Below, one piece after another: positions 30,932 through 43,107 of a stretch of DNA of 64,000 nt. Every line of letters begins with the position of its first letter. Within the stretch, counting starts at the first letter, position 1. The notes beneath the pieces were generated by a model. That model did not search any database. It was not told where the DNA came from and worked only from the letters and a program-made list of their open reading frames with translations. This DNA comes from Thinopyrum elongatum (lineage: Eukaryota > Streptophyta > Magnoliopsida > Poales > Poaceae), in contig CM022298.1 in the NCBI GenBank assembly GCA_011799875.1, positions 494,057,180-494,121,179 of the forward strand, written 5' to 3'. The translations under genes were made by a program, and so were the position numbers.

Positions 30932-32624
30932 ATGGCATGAATATTAAAACACGAGTGATTCAAAGCAATAGTATATAATTTGACATAAAGACATCAATAC
31001 TCAGGCATCCCAACAAACAATCATGTCTTTCAACATATCAATGCTAAAGAATGTTATCCCTACAAAATCATATAGCCTTGTCATGCTCCATCTTCTTAAT
31101 ACAAAGTATTTATCATGCACAACCCCGATGACAAGCCGAGCAATTGGTTCATACTTTTTAACACGCTTCAGCTTTTTCAACCCCCACGCAATACAGAGCA
31201 AGCCATGGATATAGCACTATGGGTGGAATAGAATACGCTAGTAGAGATTAATATGGAGAAGACAAAAAAGGAGAAGGTCTCACACCGACGAGGCTAATCA
31301 ACGGGCTATGGAGATGCCCATCAATTGATGTCAATGCGAGGAGTAGGGATTACCATGCAATGGATGCACTAAGAGCTATAAGTGTATGAAAGCTCAAACT
31401 GAAAACTAAGCGGGTGTGCATCCAACTTGCTTGCTCATGAAGACCTCGGGCATTTGAGGAAGCCAGTCATCAGAATATACAAGCCAAGTTCTATAATGAA
31501 AAATTCCCACTAGTATATGAAAGTGACAACATATGAGTCTCTCTATATGAAAAACATGGTGCTACTTTGAAGCACAAGTGTGGAAAAGGATAGTAACATT
31601 GCCCCTTCTCTCTTTTTATCTCATTTTTTTGTTTTCTACTTTTTTATTTTTTTTGTTGGGCTCTTTTTGGCCTCTTTTTTCGTTCTTTTTTTATTTTCGT
31701 CTGGAGTCTCATCCTGACTTGTGGGGAATCATAGTCTCCATCATCCTTTCCTTACTAGGGCAATGCTCTAATAATGATGATCATCACACTTTTATTTACT
31801 CACAACTCGATATTACAACTCGATACTAGAACGAAATATGCCTCTATATGAATGCCTCTGGCAGTGTACCAGGATGTGCAATGATCTAGCATAGCAAAGA
31901 TATCAAAAAACGGACAAGCCATGAAAATATCATGCTAGCTATCTTACAATCATGCAAAGCAATATGAGAATGAATACTCAAGTCATGTATATGATCATGG
32001 TGGAAGTTGCATAGCAATATATCTCGGAATGGCTATGGAAATGCCATGATAGGTAGGTATGGTGGCTATTTTGAGGAAGATATAAGGAGGCTTATGTGTG
32101 ATAGAGTGTATCATATCACGAGGTTTGGATGCACCGGCGAAGTTTGCACCGACTCTCGAGGTGAGATAGGGCAATGCATGATACCGAAGAGGCTAACAAA
32201 TTGCGGAAAGGTAAGAGTGCATATAATCCATGGACTCACATTAGTCATAAGGAACTCACATACTTATTGTGAAAGTTTATTAGCCCTCAAAGCAAATTAC
32301 TACTATGCATGCCCCTAGGGGGATAGATTGGTAGGAAAAGACCATCACTCGTCCCTGACCGCCACTCATAAGGAAGACAATCAATAATAAATCATGCTCC
32401 AACTTCTTAGCATAACGAGAGACTATACGTGCATGCTTCGGGAATCACAAACCTTAACACCAATATTCTTACTAAACCACAACCATTCACTAGTACCTCC
32501 CACATATTATCATCTCTATATCGCAAAACTATTGCAAGGAATCAAACATATCATATTCAATGATCTACAAGTTTTATGTAGGATTTTATGAGTAACCATG
32601 TGAATGGCCAATTCCCGTTGACTC

Positions 32625-32810
32625 TCCGAATAGATATAAGTGAAGCAAGAGAGTTTAATTCTTTATACAAAAGATTTGCCCACACTCTAACAAATATAAG
32701 TGAAGCAAAAGGGCATTCTACAAATAATGGTTTTCTATGTGTAGAGAAACAGGAAATCCAAACTTCAAATGATATAAGTGAGGCACATGAAGCATTCTAA
32801 AAAGCCATAC
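32625..32810 (+). repeat. Direct repeats of ATATAAGTGAAGCA in the Gypsy internal region
   Basis: The word ATATAAGTGA[AG]GCA occurs at about 32633, 32694 and 32771, each followed by a [AC]A-rich GAG or GGCATTCTA stretch. It is non-coding. Confidence 0.6.
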
Positions 32811-33868
32811 TCAAAGGATAGAACTAAAGTGAAAAGAGCATTCTATAAATCAACCAAGGACTATCTCATACCAGCATGGTGCATAAAAGAAAAGAGAAAT
32901 ATAAACACAAAAGACGCTCCAAGAATATACGCATATCATGTGGACAAAACAAAAACTGAAACATACCGATAATTGTTGAAGAAAGATGGGATGCCTTCCG
33001 GGGCATCCCCAATCTTAGACGCTAGTCTCCTTGAATATTTACTTGGGGTTCCTTGGGCATCCCCAATCTTGAACTCTTGCCTCTCCTTATTGTCCTCATA
33101 TCGATACCTCCTTGATCTTCAAAAACTTCATCCACACAAAACTTAACCGAACTTTTTATTAGCGGAGTTAGTACATATAACATCAAATCCCATCATGTAC
33201 TGCTGTAACATTATTTTATAATTATAATTAATCATTACCCACTATATTCTATCACAATTATATGGCCCCAAGTCAAAAGAGGCTCAACAAGATTTCAAAC
33301 ATACGCAAATAATGAAACTATAACAGCAAACTGTGAAAACAGGACAATCTGTAAAGATGCAGATGGTACATATACTTATGTAAGTCAAAAAATTCTGGAA
33401 AATTAGTACAAAATAAAAAAAATTCATAACAGTACCGTGTAAAAATTTCAGAATTTTTGCATGTTCCAGTAAAAAAATGTAAATTCACGCTCTACAGCAA
33501 AAGTTTCTATTTTTGCACCGCACATACCAAACAAGCAATCTAATCTTCCTAAAGGCAAATCTTGGCACATTATTTTTATAATACAATGGATTTGTACAAG
33601 GGGATAATTATTTTTGTTGAAAAGTTTCTATAATTCAAGATTTGCAAAGTTTCCATGGGCATGAACAAAGTTCAAGGAGCTCCCCCACTTCAATGGTGCT
33701 CGTCTTTCTTACTTTCACTTTTATTTTTGAAAAGTTTTAGGTTCCCTCTATATTTTTTGTTTTTAAACTTTTTAAAAGCACACAATAGAATACAATGACT
33801 CTCTAAGACTTTCGGGTTGTCTCCCTGGCAACGCTTTCTTTAAAGCTATTAAGCTAGGCATAAAGTGC

Positions 33869-35216
33869 TCAAGTAATTGATCCACCCGGATCCCAAAGTA
33901 TATGAAAGCCAATTTTAATTAACAATGATTTGTATTTTAGTATTGAGCACAAAGTAATATATAGCATGCAACAACGAAGTCTAACTCTCTTCCTATGCAT
34001 CGGCATGTCATAAAAGAACAATTCATGCACACAAAGTAAAGGCCAATGCATAGTATACAAAGTTTCTTGCATTTTTATCGTATTGGAAACATAGAGAGGT
34101 GGAGATGTAGTTCATCTCTCATAATAATTGCAAGTAGGAGAAGCAAGAACATGCAGATTATATTCATCAAAATCATCATGTGTAGTAGTAAAACACAACC
34201 CATCAATATTATCCTTAATAAGCGCAAACTTCTCCGATATAGTGTAGTTGGGAGAATTCAAAAAGATAATAGGACTATCATGTGTGGGTGCAATAGCAAC
34301 AATTTCTTTCATAACATAATGAACTATAGCAAGTTCATATCCATAAGCATAATTCAAATTGGCATCTTGGCCACAAGCATAGTAAGCATCAATTTCATCA
34401 AAAAGGGATATTTCAAACGAATCCAAGGGATCGTAGCAATCATCATAGCATTAATCCTTCAGTAAGCACGAAGGGAGAGTAAACAATGTATGAGTTAAAG
34501 AGTTACTCTCATTAGAAGGTGGGCACGGGTAGCTAATCCACTCTTCCTCATTTTGTTCTTCGCTCTCCTCCTCATCTTTTTGATTTAATGAGCTCACAGT
34601 TTCAGCAATTTCTTCTTCCATAGTTTCCTGCAAAATATTAGTCTCTTCTTGGATAGCGGAGACTTTCTCAATAAACTCATTAATATCGCATTATATTTAT
34701 AATTCTCATAGCAGTATTTTAGTATAGCAAAAATTCAGATATGTAAACAACTTCATCACAATCTTCATACTTTTCAAATAAAGATTCAATTTCATAAGCG
34801 CCCTTAAAAGCCACAAATTCTTCTATTCGTTCCACATCATAGTAATCATATACACCATTAGCATAAGAAGCCAAGGTTTCATTATCATTAAATTCACATG
34901 AAAAGGGATAGTGTGGAGCCTTCATCCTAGAGCAACAAGTATAATCATATCTCAAGCATAGATCCCAAGCATACCAATGCAACATTTCAGTTTGATCCCA
35001 TAAGAGTTTCCCTTTTTGAGTCAAGCGATAATCCCTAAAGTATTCATGTTGATCCAACGTGTCTCCCATTATCAAGTTGAATGGGGTTTTCTCATGATTA
35101 TCAAAGTAGTGTTTAATATTTTTCACATAATGAGTATCGAGGGTTTTAGGAGGTTCCCCATCTCCATGAGTAGCAAGTACACCTATTTTTTTTGGTATTT
35201 CGTGTTCCATATCCAC
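33869..35216 (-). pseudogene. Non-canonical frame of the Athila-like Gypsy element, broken
   Basis: The start is the ATG at 35216 (MDMEHEIPKKIGVLATHGDG), about 100 bp after the PBS. The first part is open to 34719 and contains HYFDNHEKTPFNLIMGDTLD and FSCEFNDNETLASYANGVYD. A broken acidic stretch follows (34633-34451, LNQKDEEESEEQNEEEWISY), then FEISLFDEIDAYYACGQDAN and SPNYTISEKFALIKDNIDGL (34426-34112). A tail runs to about 33869 with GLYFVCMNCSFMTCRCIG-like hydrophobic sequence that could be a membrane segment. It occupies the place of gag but does not look like the retrotransposon gag domain. I know similar frames only as uncharacterised Triticeae Gypsy sequences. Function unknown. Confidence 0.5.
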
Positions 35217-35311
35217 AACTAAAGATATAAAACAACTTAGAACAGAAAATGAAATCTACTTAGTGATAAAGCAAACAAGCACACACGAGAATATTCACCC
35301 CATGCTAGTGC

Positions 35312-35329
35312 TCCCCGGCAACGGTGCCA
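35312..35329 (-). other. Primer-binding site, tRNA-Asp type
   Basis: The plus strand TCCCCGGCAACGGTGCCA matches the tRNA-Asp 3' end with one change (C to T). The minus strand is therefore the PBS. Eleven bases separate it from the LTR end at 35341. Confidence 0.8.
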
Positions 35330-35340
35330 GAAAAAGGTCT

Positions 35341-38300
35341 TGATAACCCACAAGTATATGGGATCAATTGTAGCCTTTCTCGATAAGTAAGAGTGTCGAA
35401 CCCACGAGGAGCTAAAGGTAGAATTTATATTCCCTTCAAGTTTTATCGACCACCGATACAACCCTACGCACGCTTAATGTTTGCTTTACCTAGAACAAGT
35501 ATGAAACTAGAAGTACTTTGTAGGTGTAAAGGGATAGGTTTGCAAGATAATGAAGAACGCGTAAATAAAAGCTAGGGGCTGTTTAGATAAATAAACAATT
35601 AAGTTAGTTTTAGTAGAGAGCTTTTTGTCACAAGAAAGTTATTTGTCCCTAGGCAATCGATAACTAGACCGGTCATCATTATTGCAATTTTATATGCGGG
35701 AGAGGCATGAGCTAACATACTTTCTCTACTTGGATCATATGCACTTATGATTGGAACTCTAGCAACCATCCGCAACTACTAAAGATCATTAAGGTAAAAC
35801 CCAACCATAGCATTAAGTATCAAATCCTCTTTACTCCGATACGCAACAACCCCCTTACTCGGGTATGTGCTTCCGTCACTCACGCCACCCACTATAAGAG
35901 AATCATGAACGTATTGCAACATCCTACAGTGGGAATCCCTCACGTTTGCGTGACACGGAGGGCACCATAGGACAACACCAAAATAAAACATACAACTCAA
36001 ACCAATCACGATCATCAATCAACCCATAGGACAAAACAAATCTACTCAAACATCACAGGATAGCCACATATCATTGGATGATAATATGAAGTGTTGAGTA
36101 ACATGTTTAAGTAGAGATTACAGCGGGGAGAAGAGGTGTTACACCGCTGCATAGAGGGGTGGTTGCTTGTATCTGCGTTGGTATTTCCCCGAAGAGGAGA
36201 GGATGATGCAGCACAACAAAGGTAAGTATTTCCCTCAGTTATGAAACCAAGGTTATCAATCCAGTAGGAGAACCAAGCAACACTATGTAAACAACACTTG
36301 CACACAAACAACAAAAACTTGCAACCCAACGCGTAAGAGGGGTTGTCAATCCCTCCTTGGTATTGAGATAGATTAAATTGTATAGGTTTTGATAAATAGA
36401 TCTAACTAAAACACAAAATAAAATAAATAAATAAAAATTGCAGTAAGGTATTTTTGGTTTAATATGATAGGAAAATAGACCCGGGGGCCGTAGTTTTCAC
36501 TAGAGGCTTCTCTCAAGAAAATAGCATACGATGGGTAAACAAATTACTGTTGGGCAATTGATAGAAAAGCAAATAATCATGATGATATCCAAGGCAATGG
36601 TCATGTATATAGGCATCACTTCCAAGATTAGTAGACCTACTCCTGCCTGCATCTACTACTATTACTCCACACATCGACCGCTATCCAGCATGCATCTAGT
36701 GTATTAAGTTCATGGAAAAACGAAGTAATGCAATAAGAACGATGACATGATGTAGACAAGATAAACTCACGTATGAATACACCCCATCTTGTTACCCTTA
36801 ATAGCAATGATACATGCATGTCATGTCTCTTTCTGTCATTGAGATTAAGCACCGCAAGATCGAACCCATCACAAAGGACCTCTTCCCATGGCAAGAAAAA
36901 TCAATCTAGTTGGCCAAACCAAACCAAAATTCCAGAGAAGAAATACGAGGCTATAACAATCATACATATAAGAATTCAACAAAGACTCAAATAATATTCA
37001 TGGATAGAACTGATCATAAACTCACAATTCATCGGATCCCAACAAACACACCGCAAAAAAGAGTTACATCAAATAGACCTCCAAGAACATTGAGGAGAAC
37101 ATTGTATTGAAGATCAAAAAGAGAGAAGAAGCCATCTAGCTACTAGCTATGGACCCGTAGGTCTATGGTAAACTATTCATGCATCATCGGAGGGGCAACA
37201 AGGATGATGAAGAACTCCTCCGTGATCGTTGCCCACTCCGGCAGAGTGCCGGAAAAGGCCTCTAGATTGGATCTCGTGGTTCTGGAACTTGCGGCGGCGG
37301 AAACTGTATTTCCTTGACTCCCCTAGTGTTTTTGGGATTTTAGAGTATTTGTAGAGGCGGAGGTAGGTCAAGAAGCTTCTTGTGGGCTCCACTACCCACC
37401 AGGGTGCGCCTGGGCCCCCTAGCGTGCCCTGGTGCCTAGTGGGTCCCACGGGCCTCCTCTCATGTGCTCCTTTGGCTCCCAAGGTGTCTTCTGGCCAGAA
37501 AATAATATCCAAAAAGTTTCATGACATTTGGACTTTGTTTGGTATTGATATTCTGCAAAGTAAGAAACAAGCAAAAAATAGCAACTGGCAGTGGGCACTA
37601 TGTCAATAGATTAGTCCCAAAAAATGATATAAAGTTGCTAGTAAATGTATATAAAACATCCAAGATTGATAATATAACAGCATGGAACAATAAAAAATTA
37701 TAGCTATGTTGGATACGTATCAAGGGGAAGAAAGTTGGTGTTGACGGTAGCGAGGTTGTTGGTGTAGATCGTCGTCACGATCCTTGCCCCGGCGGCACTC
37801 CAGCGCCACCGGGAGAGAGGAGGAGAGAGCCCACCTCCTTCTTCTTCCTTGACCTCCCCCCTAGATGGGAGGAGGGTTTCCCCTATGGTCCTTGGCCTTC
37901 ATGGCGGCGGAGGGGCGGGAGCCCCTCCGAGATTGGATCTATCTCTCTGTTTCTCTTCTGTTTTGCGTTCCTATTTTCTGGCCTTTCACCATTTCTTAAA
38001 TTCCCGAATATCCGTAACTCCGATTGGGCTGAAATTTTGAGGGGATTTTCTTCCGGATATTCTCTTTCTTGCAGCCAAAGGATACCCCCGTCCCCTAGGG
38101 GTGCGCCTACCCCCAGGGCGCGCCCTATGAGCTTGTGGGGCCTGTGGACCACCTCTCACGCTGATTCTTCTTCCCAGAAATCACATATATTCCAAAAAAA
38201 ATCTCCATAAATTTTTATTGTGTTTGGACTTCATTTGATATGGGTATTCTGCGAAACAAAAAACAAACAACAAACAGGAACTGGCACTGGGCACTGGAAC

Positions 38301-38395
38301 AATATGTTAGTCCCAAAAATAATATAAAATGTTGCCAAAAGTATATGAAAGTTGCAGAATAATGGCATGAAACAATAAAAAATTATAGTTACGAC
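35341..38395 (-). repeat. 5' LTR of the Athila-like element, split by a solo LTR
   Basis: The LTR proper is 35341-36159 plus 37728-38395, about 1.49 kb. It begins TGATAACCCACAAGTATA. The right end lacks the expected CGTATCA; it ends near TTATAGTTACGACC and is probably truncated. The right part is GC-rich near 37730-37960 (leader region) and carries AATAAAAAATTATA at the end. The middle is occupied by another LTR with an AGGGG duplication. Confidence 0.7.
36160..37722 (-). mobile_element. Solo LTR (1563 bp) nested in another LTR
   Basis: It begins TGGTTGCTTGTATCTGCG and ends GTTGGATACGTATCA. It is flanked on both sides by AGGGG (36155-36159 and 37723-37727). No internal retrotransposon sequence or second LTR is attached, so it is a solo LTR left by recombination between two LTRs. 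The sequence after the right AGGGG continues the interrupted host LTR. The family is a relative of the surrounding Athila-like elements. Confidence 0.82.
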
Positions 38396-38617
38396 CAAGA
38401 TGTATTAGAGCACTGTTGCCACGCCTACCCTGTCATGGGGAACTGTCTTGTCGTACGTCTGGATGAGACAGTCACTGGCCACGTCTAGCCAGCCCGAGCC
38501 GGCAAGCAGGCCAGCAGGATTGAGGGGCGCTGACTGCCCCGATGATTTGAAAAAGGATCTGGGTTCCATTGCCTACCCGGGAGTCACCCACCCGACATTC
38601 TCAGAAGGGTTTTCCAC
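38396..38617. other. Unassigned 220-bp filler between two Gypsy fragments
   Basis: GC-richer sequence (CACTGGCCACGTCTAGCC, GACTGCCCCGATGATTTG) that matches neither flanking element. The left neighbour is a truncated LTR and the right neighbour a truncated gag. It may be a scrap of another transposon or repair filler. Confidence 0.4.
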
Positions 38618-40346
38618 CTTAGGTTCACTAGCAGTATGAAAATTCCTATCATTTTTCCTTTTGGATGGACTAGGTGCATCAATATTAATTCTTTAAGAGT
38701 CTTGTTCAATTCTTTTAGGATGACCTTCAGGATAAAGTGGCTCCTGAGTCATTCTACCTCCTCTAGTCATTACTATAACAACATTATCATATATATTGGT
38801 ATTCATTTCATTGAACAATTCACTTTGAGATTTAGCAACTTGTTCTAACTAAGTTTGTACCATAGATGCATGTTTACTTACACCTTTGACATCATTAACA
38901 ATTCTAAACAACAAGTCACTCAAGCGATCAATCATGTAGGCATTTTGTTTCAATTGTTTTATAACATTTGCATTGAAATGATCTTGCTTAATAATGTAAT
39001 TGTCAAATTCATACAAGCATTGACTAGGATGTTTGTTATAAGGAATGTCACCTTCATCAAACTTTATAAGAGAATTTACCTCTACCACCTGTGGTGGTGT
39101 GTCAAGACCATGTATTTCTTCAATAGGTGGTAAATTCTTAACATCTTTAGCTTAAATACCTTTTTATTTCATAGACTTCTTTGCCTCTTGCATCTCTTTA
39201 GGACTGAGAAATAACATACCCCTCTTCTTCTGAGTTGGTTTAGGTGGTGGTTCAGGAAGTGTCCAATCATTATCATTCTTCAATATATTATTCAATAATT
39301 CCTTAGCTTGTTCAATAGTTCGTTCCCTGAAAACACAACCAGCACAACTATCTAGGTAGTCCCTAGAAGCATCGATTAGTCCATTATAGAAGATATCAAG
39401 TATTTCATTTTCTTAAGAGGATGATCAGGAAAAGAATTAAGTAATTAGAGAAGCCTCCCCCAAGCTTGAGGGAGATTCTCTTCTTCAATTTGCACAAAGT
39501 TAAATATTTCCTATAAGGCAGCTTGTTTCTTATGAGCAGGAAAATATTTTTCAGAGAAGTAATAAATCATATCCTGGGGACTACGCACACAACTAGGAGC
39601 AAGAGTATTATACCATACCTTAGCATCACCCTTTAACGAGAAAGGAAATAACTTGAGAATATAATAATAAGGAATTTTTTCCTCATGAGCAAATAGGGTG
39701 GCTATATCATTTAATGTAGTAAGATGTGCCACAATGGTTTCAGTTTCATAGCCATGGAAAGGATCAGATTCAACCAAAGTAATTAACTCAGGATCGACAG
39801 AGAATTCATAATCCTTATCAATAATAAAGATAGGTGAAGTAGCAAAGTTAGGATCATATTTCATTCTAGCATTCATAAATTTTTCTTTCAACTTGAATAA
39901 TAGTTTCTTAAGATCATCTCTATCATTACAAGCAAGAAATTCCCTAGCAAACTCTCCTTCCATAACATATCCTTCGGGTATCTTAGGAAATTCATATCTA
40001 GGAGAGCTAGGTCTAATAGGTGAATCATAATTTTCAGTTTCAATAACTTCATCAGTTTCAACATTTTCAAATTCTTTAGCCTTAGCAAGTTGTTCATCAA
40101 GAAATTCACCCAGTGGCACAGTCTTATCAGCAAAGTACTAGCATCATCATAAGCATCATTCATAGAAGAAGTAGCATCATCAATTACTTGCGACATATCG
40201 GAATTAATAACAGGTGGTGGTGTCCCAAGCTTACTCAAAACATAAGGTGAATCAAGTGCAGAGCTAGATAACAGTTCCTTTCCTTCCCTCGTCTTAGAGG
40301 GAACGATCTTGGTTCTATCATCCTTAAGATTCCTCATAGTGATCAA
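38618..40346 (-). pseudogene. Athila-type gag, copy 1
   Basis: The start is the ATG at 40346 (MITMRNLKDDRTKIVPSKTR). A one-base deletion near 40130 breaks the frame inside ASTLLDD. The frame from 40119 to 39511 holds the retrotransposon gag domain: FHGYETETIVAHLTTLNDIA, FPFSLKGDAKVWYNTL, MIYYFSEKYFPAHKK. After a stop it continues with EEENLPQAWGRLLQLL, then PPPKPTQKKRG and, in 39088-38849, VVEVNSLIKFDEGDIPYNKH. The copy ends near 38618. All blocks have counterparts in copy 2. Confidence 0.75.
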
Positions 40347-40415
40347 CAGATATAAATCCCAAGTGACTCAGCAAATAAAGCTATGCTCCCCGACAACAGC
40401 GCTAGAAAAAGGTCT

Positions 40416-41807
40416 TGATAACCCACAAGTATAGGGGATCGCAACAGTTTTCGATGGTAGAGTATTCAACCCAAATTTATTGATTCAACACAATGGGAGC
40501 CAAAGAATATTTGCAAGTATTAGCAGTTGAGTTGTCAATTCAACCACACCTGGAGACTAAATATCTGCAGTAGCGTGATCGATAGCACTATAGTATGATA
40601 GTTTGATAGCAATGGTAATGGTAGTAACAGTAACAGTAACGATAGCAATAAAAGTTTTGTAGCAATTGTGACAGTAGCAGCAACAATAGTAACTTAGCAA
40701 CAAACAATATGTGAAAAGCTCATAGGCATTGGATCGGTGATAACGTTGGATAACATTCATCATGTAGCAGTCATACCTAGGGCAACACAGAACTAGCTCC
40801 AACTAATCAATGTAATGTAGGCATGTATTCCATATATAGTCATACGTGCTTATAGTAAGAACTTGCATGATATGTTTTGTCCTACCCTCCCATGGCAGCG
40901 GGGTCCATAAGGAAACTAAGGGATATTAAGGCCTCCTTTTAATAGACAACTGGAACAAAGCATTAACACATAGTGAATACATGAACTCCTCAAACTACGG
41001 TAATCACCGGAAAGAACCCCAATTATTGTCACCTTGGGGTATGCGGATCATAACACATAGTAGGTGCATACAACTTGCAAGATCGGATCAAGAACACAAA
41101 TATATTGGTGAAAACATAAACGGTTCAGATATGAAATCATGGCACTTGGGCCCTAGTGACAAGCATTAAGCATAGCAAAGTCATAGCAACATCAATCTCA
41201 GAACATAGTGGATACTAGGGATCAAGCTCTAACAAAACTAACTCGATTACATGATAAATCTCATCCAACCATCACCGTCCAGCAAGCCTACGAAGGAATT
41301 ACTCACTCTCAGCGGTGAGCATCATGAAATTGGTGATGGAGGATGGTTAATGACGACGAAGACGGAAGATTCCCCTCTCCGGAGCCCCGAACGGACTCCA
41401 GATCTGGCCTCCCAATGAAGAACAGGAGGTGGCGGTGGCTCCGTATCGTAAAACGAGATGAAACTTCCTCTCCTATTTTTTCTCGGGAAATAGGAATTTA
41501 TAGTGCTGAGATTAGGGTCAGCAGATCCATGTGGGCCCCACAAGCCATCAGGGCACGCCCTGGTGCCTCGTGGGCACCTGGTGGCCCCCCTCCAGTGGGT
41601 CTTTGCTCCAGTATTTTTTATACATTTCATAAAAAATCTCCAAAAAGTTTCATCCAATTCCGATAAATTTTATTCTGCACAAAAACAAACCATGGTAGTT
41701 CTACTGAAAACAACATCAGTCCGGGTTAGTTTCATTCAAATCATGCAAATTAGAGTCCAAAACAAGAGCAAAAGTGTTTGGAAAGTAGATACGACGGAGA
41801 CGTATCA
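40416..41807 (-). repeat. 5' LTR of Gypsy copy 1 (1392 bp)
   Basis: It begins TGATAACCCACAAGTATAGG and ends GACGGAGACGTATCA. It is homologous to 53131-53764 of copy 2. GC-rich promoter/leader sequence lies at about 41340-41600. Confidence 0.85.
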
Positions 41808-41983
41808 TGGCATTTCTACTTTCTTAACTTTAAATAATAGCAAGTAAAAAGTTGGTACAGAATGTTGTGTATACTAAATTCATCGACCACATGCCCTTAA
41901 AAAAGAATCCATTAATAAGGTTGATTAAGTCTTATTAACAAACTTTTTTGAATGACATGAAACGTAAGAACCTTCGTATGACA

Positions 41984-42994
41984 CTAGGTTACCTCAATGG
42001 GGATGTGCATCTCCCCAATAATAAGAGTTTCATATTTCTTTTTGATAGTAGGAAGAGGGAACTCAAAACTTCCAATAATAATTGTTGGAACTTTTTCAAT
42101 AACATTAATACCATTCACTTGAAATTGCTTCTTCGGAAAGTGTACCATATGCTCATTACCATTGATATGAAAAGTGACCTTGCTTTTGTTGCAATCAATA
42201 ATAGCCGCTGCAGTATTCAAAAAGGGTCTACCAAGGATAATCGACATGTTGTCGTCCTCGGGCATATCAAGTATAACAAAGTCTGTCAAGATAGTAACAT
42301 TTGCAACTACAACGAGCACATCCTCACAAATACCGATAGGTATAGTAGTAGATTTATCAACCATTTGCAATGATATTTCAGTAGGTGTGAGTTTATTCAA
42401 ATCAAGTCTTTTATATAAAGAGAAAGGCATAACACTAACACCAGCTCCTAGATCACATAAAATAGTTTTAACATAATTTCTTTTAATGGAGCATGGTATA
42501 GTTGGTATTCCTGGATCTCCTAGTTTCTTAGGTACTCCATCCTTAAAGGAGTAATTTGCAAGCATAGTGGAGATTTCAGCTTCAGGTATTTTTCTTTTAT
42601 TAGTGACAATATCTTTCATATATTTAGCATATCGGGCCATCTTCAAAATATCAGTCAAACGAGTACACAAAAAGACTAGCCTAAGCATTTTAGCAAAGGG
42701 TTCGAATTCTTCTTCATCCTTATTCTTAGATGGTTTAGGAGGAAAGGGCATGGGTTTCTAAACCCATGGTTCTCTCTCTCTACCATGTTTTCTAGCAACA
42801 AAGTCTCTTTTATCAACATCATTTTCAGGTACTTTATCATTATCTGGTTGAGCATCTACATGAACATCCTCGTTACCATTATCATTATCACTAGCTGAAT
42901 GTTCATTGCCATATTGTGTTTCAGCATAAAAAATAGAAACATCATTACTCTTCTCAAGAGCTTTTTCTACCTCAGGTTCACTAGAAGTATGCAA
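41984..42994 (-). pseudogene. Athila-type aspartic protease region of Gypsy copy 2
   Basis: An acidic linker (42994-42758, EVEKALEKSNDVSIFYAETQ) ends at a stop. The protease frame (42751-41984) follows: FAKMLRLVFLCTRLTDILKM, DGVPKKLGDPGIPTIPCSI, then ILCDLGAGVSVMPFSLYKRL with the catalytic Asp, and the flap and second half IILGRPFLNTAAAIIDCNKS. The active-site loop is DLGA, the form usual in Athila-lineage elements. Reverse transcriptase and integrase do not follow; the next sequence is about 180 bp of non-coding DNA and then copy 1. Confidence 0.75.
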
Positions 42995-43107
42995 AGTCCT
43001 ATCATTTTTCTTTCCTTTTTCTTCTTAGAGGGACTAGGTGCATCAACATTAATTCTTTGAGAGTCTTGTTAAATTCTTTTAGGGTGACCTTCAGGATAAA
43101 GTGGCTC

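Larger units (their letters stand above)
24176..38395 (-). mobile_element. Athila-like Gypsy element (Fatima/Sabrina type), interrupted twice
   Basis: The minus direction gives a 5' LTR (38395 to 35341, split by a solo LTR), a PBS complementary to tRNA-Asp, a broken non-canonical frame (35216-33869) and a long non-coding internal region. That region continues on both sides of the complete CACTA insertion: the sequence up to 24243 and from 30932 joins smoothly when the CACTA and one ATG are removed. 30932-33850 contains no gene; it has GATGCCTTCCGGGGCATCCC and TTGGGCATCCCCAATCTTG words common in Triticeae Gypsy internals. The left end is cut by the GC-rich Gypsy element at about 24175, so no protease, integrase or reverse transcriptase is present. 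Family naming is from memory and tentative. Confidence 0.62.
38618..41807 (-). mobile_element. Athila-lineage Gypsy copy 1, truncated (5' LTR plus gag)
   Basis: The minus direction gives an LTR (41807 to 40416), a degenerate tRNA-Asp PBS (about 40387-40404), and gag (40346 to about 38618), after which the element breaks off. Sequence and order match copy 2 (41808-53764), to which it is clearly related. The LTR is flanked on the right by TGGCA. Confidence 0.75.
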
